A stretch of 64,000 nt of DNA. Source: Variovorax paradoxus (GTDB lineage Bacteria; Pseudomonadota; Gammaproteobacteria; Burkholderiales; Burkholderiaceae_C). Numbering within the stretch: the stretch's first letter is position 1; every line of letters starts with the position of its first letter. The position numbers and the translations under genes were made by a program. The stretch is taken from the NCBI GenBank assembly GCA_016806145.1, contig CP063166.1:1178001-1242000 (forward strand), in the 5' to 3' direction. The notes below the pieces were generated by a model. It made no database searches. It saw only the letters and a list, made by a program, of their open reading frames with translations, and was not told the origin of the DNA. Positions 28,508-35,823 of this stretch are shown here, piece after piece.

Positions 28508-29176
28508 TCAAACGTCGCGCAGGGCGATCACTGCGGCACGCGCGCGGTCGAGGAAAGCGCGCCGCTCCTCGCCGGCCTCGACGCGGATCGGCGCGCCGAA
28601 GGTGACGGAGCAGAGGATCGGCACCGGCACGATCTCGCCCTTGGGCATCACGCGCTGCACGTTGTCGATCCAGGCCGGCACCAGCACCACCTCGGGGAAC
28701 TGGGTGGCGAGCGCATAGAGGCCCGACTTGAATTTCTGCGGCTCGCCGGTGTGGCCGCGCGTGCCCTCGGGAAAGATGATGATCGAGTCACCGCTGCGCA
28801 GCGCCTCGACCAGCGGCGCGAGCGGGTCGACGGCGCGGGCCTCGTCGGGCACCGCGGCGGACGGGTCGGGCGCGGGCGCCTGTCGTTCCACGTACACGGC
28901 GTTGAACACCTCGGTCGTGATCCAGCGCTTGACCGGCGTGTTGGCCCAGTAGTCGCGCGCCGCGATCGGGCGCGTGATGCTGCGCAGCTCCTCGGGCAGC
29001 GCGGCCCAGATCATCACCAGGTCGGCATGGCTCTGGTGGTTGGCGAAATAGATGCGCTGCTCGGCCTTCGGCGGGCAGCCGTACCAGCGTGCCTGGGCAC
29101 CGGTGAGCAATCGCACCACGCCCAACAGCAACCATCCCACCAGCTTCGCCAACATGGAGGCGATGATACGGGCCAT
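28508..29176 (-). CDS. 1-acyl-sn-glycerol-3-phosphate acyltransferase (PlsC family)
   Basis: Lysophosphatidate acyltransferase motifs are clear in this 222-residue protein: NHQSHADLVMIW (the HX4D catalytic pair, motif I), a motif-II-like TTEVFNAVYVER, and motif III FPEGTRGHTGE. An N-terminal helix anchors it to the membrane. It sits 6 bp upstream of the CDP-diglyceride synthase gene, so the two likely supply consecutive steps lysophosphatidate to phosphatidate to CDP-diacylglycerol. Its ATG (29174-29176) overlaps the start region of the opposite-strand DUF2809 gene. Confidence 0.9.
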   Translation of the reverse strand: MARIIASMLAKLVGWLLLGVVRLLTGAQARWYGCPPKAEQRIYFANHQSHADLVMIWAALPEELRSITRPIAARDYWANTPVKRWITTEVFNAVYVERQAPAPDPSAAVPDEARAVDPLAPLVEALRSGDSIIIFPEGTRGHTGEPQKFKSGLYALATQFPEVVLVPAWIDNVQRVMPKGEIVPVPILCSVTFGAPIRVEAGEERRAFLDRARAAVIALRDV

Positions 29177-29591
29177 GCGATGGCGTCTAGCTCCTCTCTC
29201 CCTGGCCGGGGCTTTGGCCCTGTTCGTGCTGCTGGCACTGCTCGCGACCGTGGGCGCGCGCTGGGGCTGGGTGCGCAGCTTCCTCGGCGACGTGCTGGCC
29301 GTGGTCTGGGTCTACCTGGTGTTCAAGGCCTTCGTCGAGGCGCGCGTGCTGCCGCTGGCGCTCGCGGCCTTCGGCGTGGGGCTGCTGGTGGAACTCGGCC
29401 AGTACCTGGCGGCCACCTGGCAGCTGCACATTTCCAACCGCGCGCTGCGCATCGTGCTTGGCAGCACGGCCGACTGGTGGGACGTGCTGGCCTATGCGAT
29501 CGGCTTCGCCGCGGTGCTGGCGGGCGAGGCCCTGTTCAGGGCAGCTCGGCCGACGGCATCCGCGCCACGATCGTCGACGCCCGTCCGTTGA
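29163..29591 (+). CDS. DUF2809 family membrane protein
   Basis: A plus-strand gene inside a minus-strand block. The product has about four hydrophobic helices and the family pattern RSFLGDVLAVVWVYLVFKAF, VGLLVELGQYLA, and ALRIVLGSTADWWDVLAYAIG (a D-x-x-AY motif). The function of DUF2809 proteins is unknown to me. Starts at 29154, 29163 and 29175 are all in frame; GGAGG at 29156-29160 best suits 29175 (14 nt, long) or lies too near 29163, so the start is uncertain. Its 3' end overlaps mtgA on the other strand by 56 bp. Confidence 0.75.
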   Translation: MIRAMRWRLAPLSLAGALALFVLLALLATVGARWGWVRSFLGDVLAVVWVYLVFKAFVEARVLPLALAAFGVGLLVELGQYLAATWQLHISNRALRIVLGSTADWWDVLAYAIGFAAVLAGEALFRAARPTASAPRSSTPVR

Positions 29592-30279
29592 GGTAGGGCG
29601 AGTTGGGACGGCGCTCGTAGAACTTCGGGCTCGGCAGCATCACCGCGAGGCGCGCCGCCTCGTACGCGCTCAGGCGCGCGGCCGGCTTCTTGAAGTAGTA
29701 CTGCGCGGCCGCCTCGGCGCCGAACACGCCTTCGCCCCATTCGACGCTGTTGAGGTAGATCTCGAGGATGCGCCGCTTGTCGAGCAGCGTCTCGAGCAGC
29801 ACGGCGAGCACCAGCTCCTGGCCCTTGCGCAGCATGGTGCGCTCGCCCGACAGCAGCAGGTTCTTCGCGAGCTGCTGCGTGATGGTGGAGCCGCCGCGCA
29901 GCGGCGCCGGCTGCACCGACTTGCCGCGCGCGGCCGCGCGTGCCATGCGCTTGGCGGCCAGTTCCTCGGCACGCGCATTGCGCTGGCGCGCGCGTTCGAT
30001 GGCTTCCCACTCCACGCCGTCGTGGTCGATGAAGCTGGCGTCCTCGCTCGCGATCACCGCGCGCTTGAGGCTGTCGTTGATCTGCGCATAGGGCACCCAC
30101 TGCTGGCGCCACGCGCCCTCGCTGCCCTTGTCGGTGGCGATCTGCCAGGCCTCGGAACGCTGGAAGGCGGTGCTCTGTGGATCGATCGCCGCCATGGCCG
30201 CGATGCGCACGACGAAGAACAGTTCGAGCGCGAGGCCGGCCAGCAGCAGGCAGGCGATCCAGCGCAGCGCGGCCTTCAT
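29536..30279 (-). CDS. mtgA: Monofunctional peptidoglycan glycosyltransferase MtgA
   Basis: MtgA is a GT51 enzyme that polymerises lipid II without a transpeptidase domain. The 247 residues have one N-terminal membrane anchor (about 5-30) and the glycosyltransferase motifs AVIASEDASFIDHDGVEW (catalytic Glu), RGGSTITQQLAKNLLLS, RKGQELVLAVLLE, and KRRILEIYLNSVEWGEGVFGAEAAAQYYF. The region between the first two motifs carries a longer Ala/Arg helical stretch (about 95-125) than E. coli MtgA. It follows aroE by 6 bp. Confidence 0.96.
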   Translation of the reverse strand: MKAALRWIACLLLAGLALELFFVVRIAAMAAIDPQSTAFQRSEAWQIATDKGSEGAWRQQWVPYAQINDSLKRAVIASEDASFIDHDGVEWEAIERARQRNARAEELAAKRMARAAARGKSVQPAPLRGGSTITQQLAKNLLLSGERTMLRKGQELVLAVLLETLLDKRRILEIYLNSVEWGEGVFGAEAAAQYYFKKPAARLSAYEAARLAVMLPSPKFYERRPNSPYLNGRASTIVARMPSAELP

Positions 30280-30285
30280 CGTGCT

Positions 30286-31140
30286 TCAGGCCGCGGCGAG
30301 CCGCGCGCGCAGTTCGTCGAGCACCTGTGCCGAAGGCGGGCGCACGCCGCGCCAGATCTCGAAGGATTCGGCCGCCTGCTCGACCAGCATGCCGAGGCCG
30401 TCGCGCGCCACGGCGCCGTGGGCCTGCGCCCATTGCATGAAACCCGCGGCCGCGGGGCCGTACATCATGTCGACCGCCAGCGCGCCGGGACGCAGCACCC
30501 GCGCGCCGACCGGCACCGCATCGCCCGCGAGGCTGGAGGCGGTGGCGTTGACCACGACGTCGAAGTCGCCCGGCACCGCGTCGAGCGCCCAGGCCTCGAG
30601 CGAGGCGCCGTGGGCCAGCGCGAGCGCCGCATGCCGGCGCACCAGCGACACGGCCTTGTCGACCGTGCGGTTGGCCACCACCACGCGTGCCGCGCCCGCG
30701 TCGAGCAGCGGCCCGAGCACGCCGGCCGCGGCGCCGCCGGCGCCGATCAGCAGCAGCGACCTGCCGGCCAGCGGCACGCGCGCATTGCGCTCGATGTCGT
30801 TGACCAGGCCGATGCCGTCGGTGTTGTCGGCATGGATCTCGCCATCGGCCGCGAAGCGCAAGGTGTTGACCGCGCCCGCCAGCGTGGCGCGCTCGCTGGT
30901 GTGCTGCGCGATGCTGGCGGCATCGAACTTGAAGGGCACGGTGACGTTGCAGCCACCCGCGAGGTCGCCGCGTTCGGCGGCCTCGCGGCGGAAGGCGGCG
31001 ATGCCCTCGGCGAAGGCGCCGAGCGCGATCAGCCGGCGCTCGTAGGCGATCGGCTGGTGGCAGAGCTCGGCGAAGCGGGCATGGATCCACGGCGAGCGGC
31101 TGTGCTCGACCGGGTTGCCCATCACGCAGTACAGATCCAT
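30286..31140 (-). CDS. aroE: Shikimate dehydrogenase (NADP+)
   Basis: AroE reduces 3-dehydroshikimate to shikimate. The 284-residue protein shows the substrate-binding start YCVMGNPVEHSRSPWIHARFA, the catalytic GCNVTVPFK (Lys) with later NTDGIGLVND (Asp), the NADP loop LLIGAGGAAAGVLGPLLDAG followed by VVANRTVDKA, and VDMMYGPAAAGFMQWA near the end. AGGAG lies 9 nt before ATG 31140. It is in the rnb-tonB-aroE-mtgA series, separated from the TonB-like gene by 43 bp. The first step of the same pathway, aroG, is at 41.3 kb. Confidence 0.96.
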   Translation of the reverse strand: MDLYCVMGNPVEHSRSPWIHARFAELCHQPIAYERRLIALGAFAEGIAAFRREAAERGDLAGGCNVTVPFKFDAASIAQHTSERATLAGAVNTLRFAADGEIHADNTDGIGLVNDIERNARVPLAGRSLLLIGAGGAAAGVLGPLLDAGAARVVVANRTVDKAVSLVRRHAALALAHGASLEAWALDAVPGDFDVVVNATASSLAGDAVPVGARVLRPGALAVDMMYGPAAAGFMQWAQAHGAVARDGLGMLVEQAAESFEIWRGVRPPSAQVLDELRARLAAA

Positions 31141-31183
31141 GGCGCGGGTCTCCTGGCTTCTTTTTCTTCGTCGGGCCGCGCGG

Positions 31184-32035
31184 CTACTGCGACGACAGCT
31201 CGATGGTCTCGTCGCGCGTGAAGCGGAAGCGCGACTGGATCACGATCTGGTCGGTCTGGCGGCGCATCGCGTCGGTGAACTTGCCGAAGCTGCCGATGCT
31301 GCGCACGATGGCCTGGGCACGGCGGTCGAGCGTGGTGTTGCCCGAGCTCTCGTCGACCGCGGTGTCGAGCAGGCTGCCGTCGTGGTTGATGGTGATCGTC
31401 ATCTTGAGTTCGCCGTAGAGCTTCTTGCCGGCCGCGGTCGGGAAGTTCTCGGTGCCGCGCACCTCGATGCGCCGGCGCAGCGAATCGACGTACAGCGCAT
31501 AGGCGGCCTCGCGCGTCGACGGGCTCAGGTAGCGCTTCTTGGGACGCGCGTTCTCCTCGTTCACGCGGCGCTCGATCTCGGCCAGCAGCTCGACCATCTG
31601 GCGGCGTTTCTCCTCGCGCGCGGTGGCTTCCTTGGGATCGCCGCTCACGCGCGGATCGGGCGGCGGCATGGCCGCGAGGTCGCGCTTGAGCTGCGTCAGC
31701 AGCTGCATCTGCTGCTGCTGCATCAGGTCGACCTGGCGCTGCACCTCCTCGGCGGAATCGCCGACCGCGCTGAAGGAGGAGGGTGGCAGCGGACTGGTGG
31801 CGCGGCCGCGCTCGAGGTCGCCGCCGCCGGCGAGCGAGGTCTGGGCCATCACACGGGCCTTGGGATCCGGCGCTTCGTTGGTCTTCGAGTTGACGAGGAT
31901 CACTTCGAGCGGCGTTTCGGTGAAGGCGCGGTTGAAGGCCTCGGGGTCGACGAAACGCACCGCCAGCAGCGCGGCATGCGCGATGACGGACACACCCAGC
32001 GCAATCTGCAGGGTGCTCAGATCCTTGAGGTTCAT
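31184..32035 (-). CDS. TonB-like energy transducer / TonB C-terminal domain protein
   Basis: The 283 residues follow the TonB layout. There is a short cytoplasmic start and one membrane helix with a histidine (about 10-27, QIALGVSVIAHAALLAVRFV). A periplasmic region with a Gln-rich coiled coil (about 94-160, MQQQQMQLLTQLKRDL) follows, then a TonB-like C-terminal domain (about 170-283) with YVDSLRRRIEVRGTENFP and ITINHDGSLLDTAVDESSGNTTLDRRA. No exbBD genes lie nearby, so it may serve envelope tethering rather than siderophore uptake (inference). Its ATG overlaps the stop of the upstream nuclease gene (ATGA). Confidence 0.8.
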   Translation of the reverse strand: MNLKDLSTLQIALGVSVIAHAALLAVRFVDPEAFNRAFTETPLEVILVNSKTNEAPDPKARVMAQTSLAGGGDLERGRATSPLPPSSFSAVGDSAEEVQRQVDLMQQQQMQLLTQLKRDLAAMPPPDPRVSGDPKEATAREEKRRQMVELLAEIERRVNEENARPKKRYLSPSTREAAYALYVDSLRRRIEVRGTENFPTAAGKKLYGELKMTITINHDGSLLDTAVDESSGNTTLDRRAQAIVRSIGSFGKFTDAMRRQTDQIVIQSRFRFTRDETIELSSQ

Positions 32036-34104
32036 GCGGGCGCGTTCTCCACGGCCGCTCCCGTGTCGGGGGCGGCATCGCCATCGGCCAGGTCGACCGC
32101 GATCGCGATCGGGCCGGCGACCACCTCTTCCTCGTCCTCGGCGTCGTCCACCGCGCCGGCCGCGGGCGCATCGAGGCGCTCGAGCACGGTGCCGCTGACG
32201 TCGAGCGCGATCTCGTCGATCTCGCCGAGCTTCACGCGCAGACGCGCGCCGCGTTCCTGCTGGCCGGCCACCGGGAACACCAGCGGCAGCGCATCGGCCC
32301 GCACCAGCGCGCCGTTGGGCAGGTCCTTGATGACGGTGGCCTCGAGCTCGGTGATGCCCTGCTGCTCGAGGTACTTCAGCGTCCAGAAGCGTTCCATGCC
32401 GCCCTGGTAGCCGTTGTAGGCCGCATAGGCCGCGTCGAAGCCCGAGAGGATCGAGAACAGGTCGGCGTCCTTGGGCTTGAACGGCGCGGCCAGCGCGGCG
32501 GTCTTGCCGTGGCGCGCGGCCGCGATGATCTGCCACTGGTTCACCAGGTCGGTGTAGCGGCGCAGCGGCGAGGTGCTCCAGGCATAGCTCTTCACGCCCA
32601 GGCCCGCGTGCGGCAGCGCGCGCGTGCCCATGCGCACCTTGATGCCGGGCGCGAGGCTGGCCTGGCTGCGGTAGAGCGCGGGCACGCCGAGCTCGCCGAG
32701 CCAGCCGCCCCAACTGCTGTTGGCCAGGATCATGGCCTCGGACACGATCAGGTCGAGCGGCGCGCCGCGCTGGCGCGTCGTGATCTGCACCTGCTCGGCG
32801 CCCGTGGGTTCGGCGCCGTCGTTGCCGACGAGGCGGAAGTTGTAGTCGGGCCGGTTGAAGTTCTCGGGCTTGCCGCGCACGACCTCGCGCTGCGCCTTCA
32901 GGTGGCGCGCGAGGCGGTGCAGGAACGAGAGCTGCGGGCGGAAGCGCGTGGCCACGGCCGGCGTGTCCTCGGGCGCGACGCTCGCGTCCTCGAGCCAGGC
33001 CTGCGTCACCGCCGTGTCGAGCTGGTCGTGGCGCAGGTTGGCGGCGATCGGCACGCGCTCGAGCTTCGTCTCGGTGGACTGCAGCTCGAGCGTGGCTTCG
33101 TCGAAGCGCGCATAGAGCGACACGGCCGGGCGGTCGGCGCCCTCGAGCAGCGTGTAGGTGTCGACCACCGCGTCGGGCAGCATCGTGATCTTGTAACCCG
33201 GCATGTAGACCGTGGACATGCGCGCGCGCGCCACCTGGTCGATGGCGCTGCCGGGAGCGAGCGCGAGGCCCGGCGCGGCGATGTGGATGCCGACCGTGAT
33301 GGTGCCGCTGCCCAGGCCCTGCACCGAGAGCGCGTCGTCGATCTCGGTGGTCTGCGAGTCGTCGATGGAGAAGGCCTCGACGCCCTCGGCCAGCGGCAGC
33401 TCGTCGGCGATGGCCGGTGCCGTGAGCGCGGGGAAGCCCGTGCCCTTGGGGAAGTTCTCGAACAGGAAGCGGCGCCAGTGGAACTGGTAGGGCGAGTCGA
33501 TCGCGCCCGCGCGCTCGAGCAGTTCGAGCGGCGCGCGCTGCGAGGCGCGCGAGGCTTCCACCACCGCCTTGTATTCGGGCGCGTTCTTGTCGGGCTTGAA
33601 CAGGATGCGGTAGAGCTGCTCGCGCACCGGCGCCGGGCACACGCCTTCGGCGAGCTGGCCGGCCCATTCCACGATCTGCGCCTGGACCGCCTTCTTCTTC
33701 TCGATCGCGGCCAGCGCCTGCTGCACGATCTCGGCCGGCGCCTTCTTGAAGCGCCCCTTGCCTGCGCGGCGGAAGTAGTGCGGCGCCTCGAACAGCGCGA
33801 ACAGCGCCGCGGCCTGCTGCGCCAGCGAGGGCTTGTCGCTGAAATACTCGGCCGACAGGTCGGCGAAGCCGAATTCGCCCTCGGCCGCGAATTCCCAGGC
33901 CAGGTCGAGGTCCATGGCGGCCGCGAGCGCACGCGCCTCGGCGATCAATTCGGCGGGCGAGGGCTTCTCGAACCGCAGCACGATGTTGGCGCCCTTGACC
34001 TTGACGCGCTTGCCGGTCTCGAGCTCGACCTGCGCCGAGGCTTCCGCCTCCGACAGCACGCGCCCGCCGAGGTATTTGCCGGCTTCTTCAAACAATACAA
34101 ACAT
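32032..34104 (-). CDS. RNase II/RNR (RNB) family exoribonuclease
   Basis: A 690-residue 3'-5' exoribonuclease. The N-terminal ~220 residues are helical and unlike the cold-shock domains of E. coli RNase II. The RNB catalytic domain (about 230-540) opens with SIDDSQTTEIDDALS, holding the Asp cluster for Mg2+. It continues with GIHIAAPGLALAPGS, YMPGYKITMLPD, LIVSEAMILANSSWG and STSPLRRYTDLVNQWQI. A C-terminal S1-like segment and an acidic Ala/Asp-rich tail (last ~45 residues) end it. A GAGAAT box 7 nt before ATG (34112-34117) suggests a leaderless promoter. rnb and rnr are both possible names, so I give none. Confidence 0.9.
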   Translation of the reverse strand: MFVLFEEAGKYLGGRVLSEAEASAQVELETGKRVKVKGANIVLRFEKPSPAELIAEARALAAAMDLDLAWEFAAEGEFGFADLSAEYFSDKPSLAQQAAALFALFEAPHYFRRAGKGRFKKAPAEIVQQALAAIEKKKAVQAQIVEWAGQLAEGVCPAPVREQLYRILFKPDKNAPEYKAVVEASRASQRAPLELLERAGAIDSPYQFHWRRFLFENFPKGTGFPALTAPAIADELPLAEGVEAFSIDDSQTTEIDDALSVQGLGSGTITVGIHIAAPGLALAPGSAIDQVARARMSTVYMPGYKITMLPDAVVDTYTLLEGADRPAVSLYARFDEATLELQSTETKLERVPIAANLRHDQLDTAVTQAWLEDASVAPEDTPAVATRFRPQLSFLHRLARHLKAQREVVRGKPENFNRPDYNFRLVGNDGAEPTGAEQVQITTRQRGAPLDLIVSEAMILANSSWGGWLGELGVPALYRSQASLAPGIKVRMGTRALPHAGLGVKSYAWSTSPLRRYTDLVNQWQIIAAARHGKTAALAAPFKPKDADLFSILSGFDAAYAAYNGYQGGMERFWTLKYLEQQGITELEATVIKDLPNGALVRADALPLVFPVAGQQERGARLRVKLGEIDEIALDVSGTVLERLDAPAAGAVDDAEDEEEVVAGPIAIAVDLADGDAAPDTGAAVENAPA

Positions 34105-34111
34105 GGGGCGG

Positions 34112-34117
34112 ATTCTC
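34112..34117 (-). promoter_or_regulatory. Candidate -10 (GAGAAT) of a leaderless RNB nuclease promoter
   Basis: On the minus strand GAGAAT is followed by CCGCCCC and the ATG at 34104. The 7-nt gap puts the transcription start at or next to the start codon. No clear -35. Confidence 0.4.
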
Positions 34118-34172
34118 CCATGCAGGCGGGGCGGGCCTGTGGCGCGGGAGCCGCAGGCGGGCGGTTGGCGCG

Positions 34173-34769
34173 TTAAGGAACGGGGTTGATGAAGGCCATC
34201 ACGTCATCCAGATGGCTCTTCTTGAAGTCCGAAAGGGCATGGTCGCCGCCCTCGATCAGCTTGACGCGGCTGTCGGCGTAGCGCGCCGACATCTCGTGCC
34301 AGTCGAGCACCTCGTCGCCCTTGGCGATGACCGCGAACACGCGCTCGGGGCGGGTCAGCGAGCCGACCTCCATGGCGCGCAGCTCGTGGATGTATTCGGG
34401 GCGGAAATAGAAATGCTCGGCCGGATCGTGCCAGGCGCTCTGGTCGCCGATGTAGAGCGTGAGGTCGCGCGCGGGATAGACGGCCGGGTTCAGCAGCACG
34501 GCGCGGCAGCGCGTCATGCCCGCGACGTAGGTCGCGTAGAAGCCGCCGAGCGAGGAGCCCACCACCGCCATCGACTTGCGCGGCCAGTCGGCGATGCCCT
34601 TCATCACCATGTCGATCGCATCCTTGGGGGAGGGCGGCAGCTGCGGGCACCACCAGTGCAGGTTCGGGTGCCGCTGCGCCACCCGGTCCGCCACCGCGCG
34701 CGCCTTGGTCGAGCGGGGCGAGGAACGGAAGCCGTGCAGGTACAGCAGATGGGTGGTTTGTGGTTCCAT
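34173..34769 (-). CDS. YqiA/YcfP-like alpha/beta-hydrolase (esterase)
   Basis: The 198-residue protein resembles YqiA esterases: LLYLHGFRSSPRSTKARAVADRV at the start, the nucleophile elbow VVGSSLGGFYATYVA (GSSLGG, Ser about 72), LLNPAVYPARDL, then a late Asp (KGDEVLDWHEM) and His (EGGDHALSDF) completing a Ser-Asp-His triad. Its small size and lack of lid fit a short-chain acyl-ester or thioesterase. ATG 34769 is chosen by similarity; in-frame ATGs at 34832 and 34847 exist, and none has a good ribosome binding site. Confidence 0.82.
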   Translation of the reverse strand: MEPQTTHLLYLHGFRSSPRSTKARAVADRVAQRHPNLHWWCPQLPPSPKDAIDMVMKGIADWPRKSMAVVGSSLGGFYATYVAGMTRCRAVLLNPAVYPARDLTLYIGDQSAWHDPAEHFYFRPEYIHELRAMEVGSLTRPERVFAVIAKGDEVLDWHEMSARYADSRVKLIEGGDHALSDFKKSHLDDVMAFINPVP

Positions 34770-35085
34770 GCGGGGGGGCGACGGAAAGCGCGTCGATGGC
34801 GCGCTGCTTGCGAAGTCCAGGTAATTTTGCATGAGGTCCGTGCCCATCAGATGGCGTCGAGGCGAGAAAAACCCCGCGGCGCGGGCTTCCCGGAACGGGA
34901 GGAGGTCCTCGATGCCAGCGTGGCGCGGCAGGGGCACAACGCGAAAGTATTCATCGCGTGTTCCTCCCAGCGTGCAAAGTTCGAAGACGATTCGAGTGTG
35001 TGTGCAAGCCGCCCGATGCACATCCCATGAAAGGGTGAGGATTCGCGGACCTGCGAAAGCGTGCGCCGGCTTATGCTTCGGCCCC
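34770..35085. other. Intergenic region between divergent yqiA-like gene and response regulator
   Basis: 316 bp without a credible gene. It should contain the promoters of both divergent genes. On the plus strand TATGCT (35072-35077) sits 8 nt before the regulator's ATG, another leaderless-type arrangement. I see no clear -35, no strong dyad and no repeat. Confidence 0.4.
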
Positions 35086-35811
35086 ATGACTACCGAGGAC
35101 CCCCATGACGCTACGCCCCGCCGCTGGGGCGTGCTCGTGGTCGAGGACGACAGCCGCGCGCGCGCATTCTTCGAGACCAGCGTGCAGCGCAGCCCGCAGC
35201 TGTTCTGGCTCGGCAGCGCCGGCACGGTGAGCGAGGCCCTGGGCTGGCTCGCGCGCACCGCCACCATTCCCGATGTGCTGCTGGTCGACCTCGGCATGCC
35301 CGACGGCACCGGCCTGGACGTGATCCGCGATGCCGTTGCGCGCTTCCCGGGCTGCGAGCCGCTGGTGGTGTCGGTGTTCGGCGACGAGGAGAACGTGCTC
35401 GCGAGCATCGAGGCCGGCGCCGTCGGCTATATCCACAAGGACGCCGCGCCCGAGGACATCGCCCAGACCATCGTCGAGATGAAGGCCGGCGCCTCGCCGA
35501 TCTCGCCCATGATCGCGCGCCGCGTGCTCGCCAAGTACCGCAGCCTGCAGTCGGCCAGCGTGCCGGGCACGGCCGAACCCGAGGCCGCGCCCGACGCGGG
35601 CGAGCGCGCGCTGCTGTCGGCGCGCGAGCACGAGGTGCTGACCTTGATCGCGCGCGGCTTCTCGTACGCCGAGATCGCTCGCCTCAAGGGCCTGAGCGTG
35701 CACACGGTGCAGACCCACATCAAGAACCTCTACGGCAAGCTCGCGGTGCATTCCAAGAGCGAAGCCGTGTTCGAAGCCACGCGACTGGGGCTGCTGTCGC
35801 GCTCTGGCTGA
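35086..35811 (+). CDS. NarL/FixJ-family response regulator
   Basis: The 241-residue protein has a receiver domain (about 14-135): acidic pocket VVEDDSRARAFF, phospho-acceptor D68 in LLVDLGMPDGTG, and the conserved Lys K118 in GYIHKDA. A linker rich in Ala/Pro follows, then a LuxR-type helix-turn-helix (about 178-238, LSAREHEVLTLIARGFSYAEIARLKGLSVHTVQTHIKNLYGKL). It is followed 12 bp later by a histidine kinase gene, so the two form a two-component pair. Targets cannot be read from the sequence. Confidence 0.92.
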   Translation: MTTEDPHDATPRRWGVLVVEDDSRARAFFETSVQRSPQLFWLGSAGTVSEALGWLARTATIPDVLLVDLGMPDGTGLDVIRDAVARFPGCEPLVVSVFGDEENVLASIEAGAVGYIHKDAAPEDIAQTIVEMKAGASPISPMIARRVLAKYRSLQSASVPGTAEPEAAPDAGERALLSAREHEVLTLIARGFSYAEIARLKGLSVHTVQTHIKNLYGKLAVHSKSEAVFEATRLGLLSRSG

Positions 35812-35823
35812 GACGGGACGTCC

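Noticed and set aside
34833..35085. A tRNA or small RNA gene in the divergent gap
   Set aside because: I could fold no cloverleaf and no promoter-plus-terminator pair bounding a short transcript. The same holds for the other gaps longer than 150 bp.
34173..35408. N-terminal extension of the YqiA-like esterase up to 35408
   Set aside because: The extra ~210 residues lack family similarity, run through the divergent promoter region and overlap the response-regulator gene.
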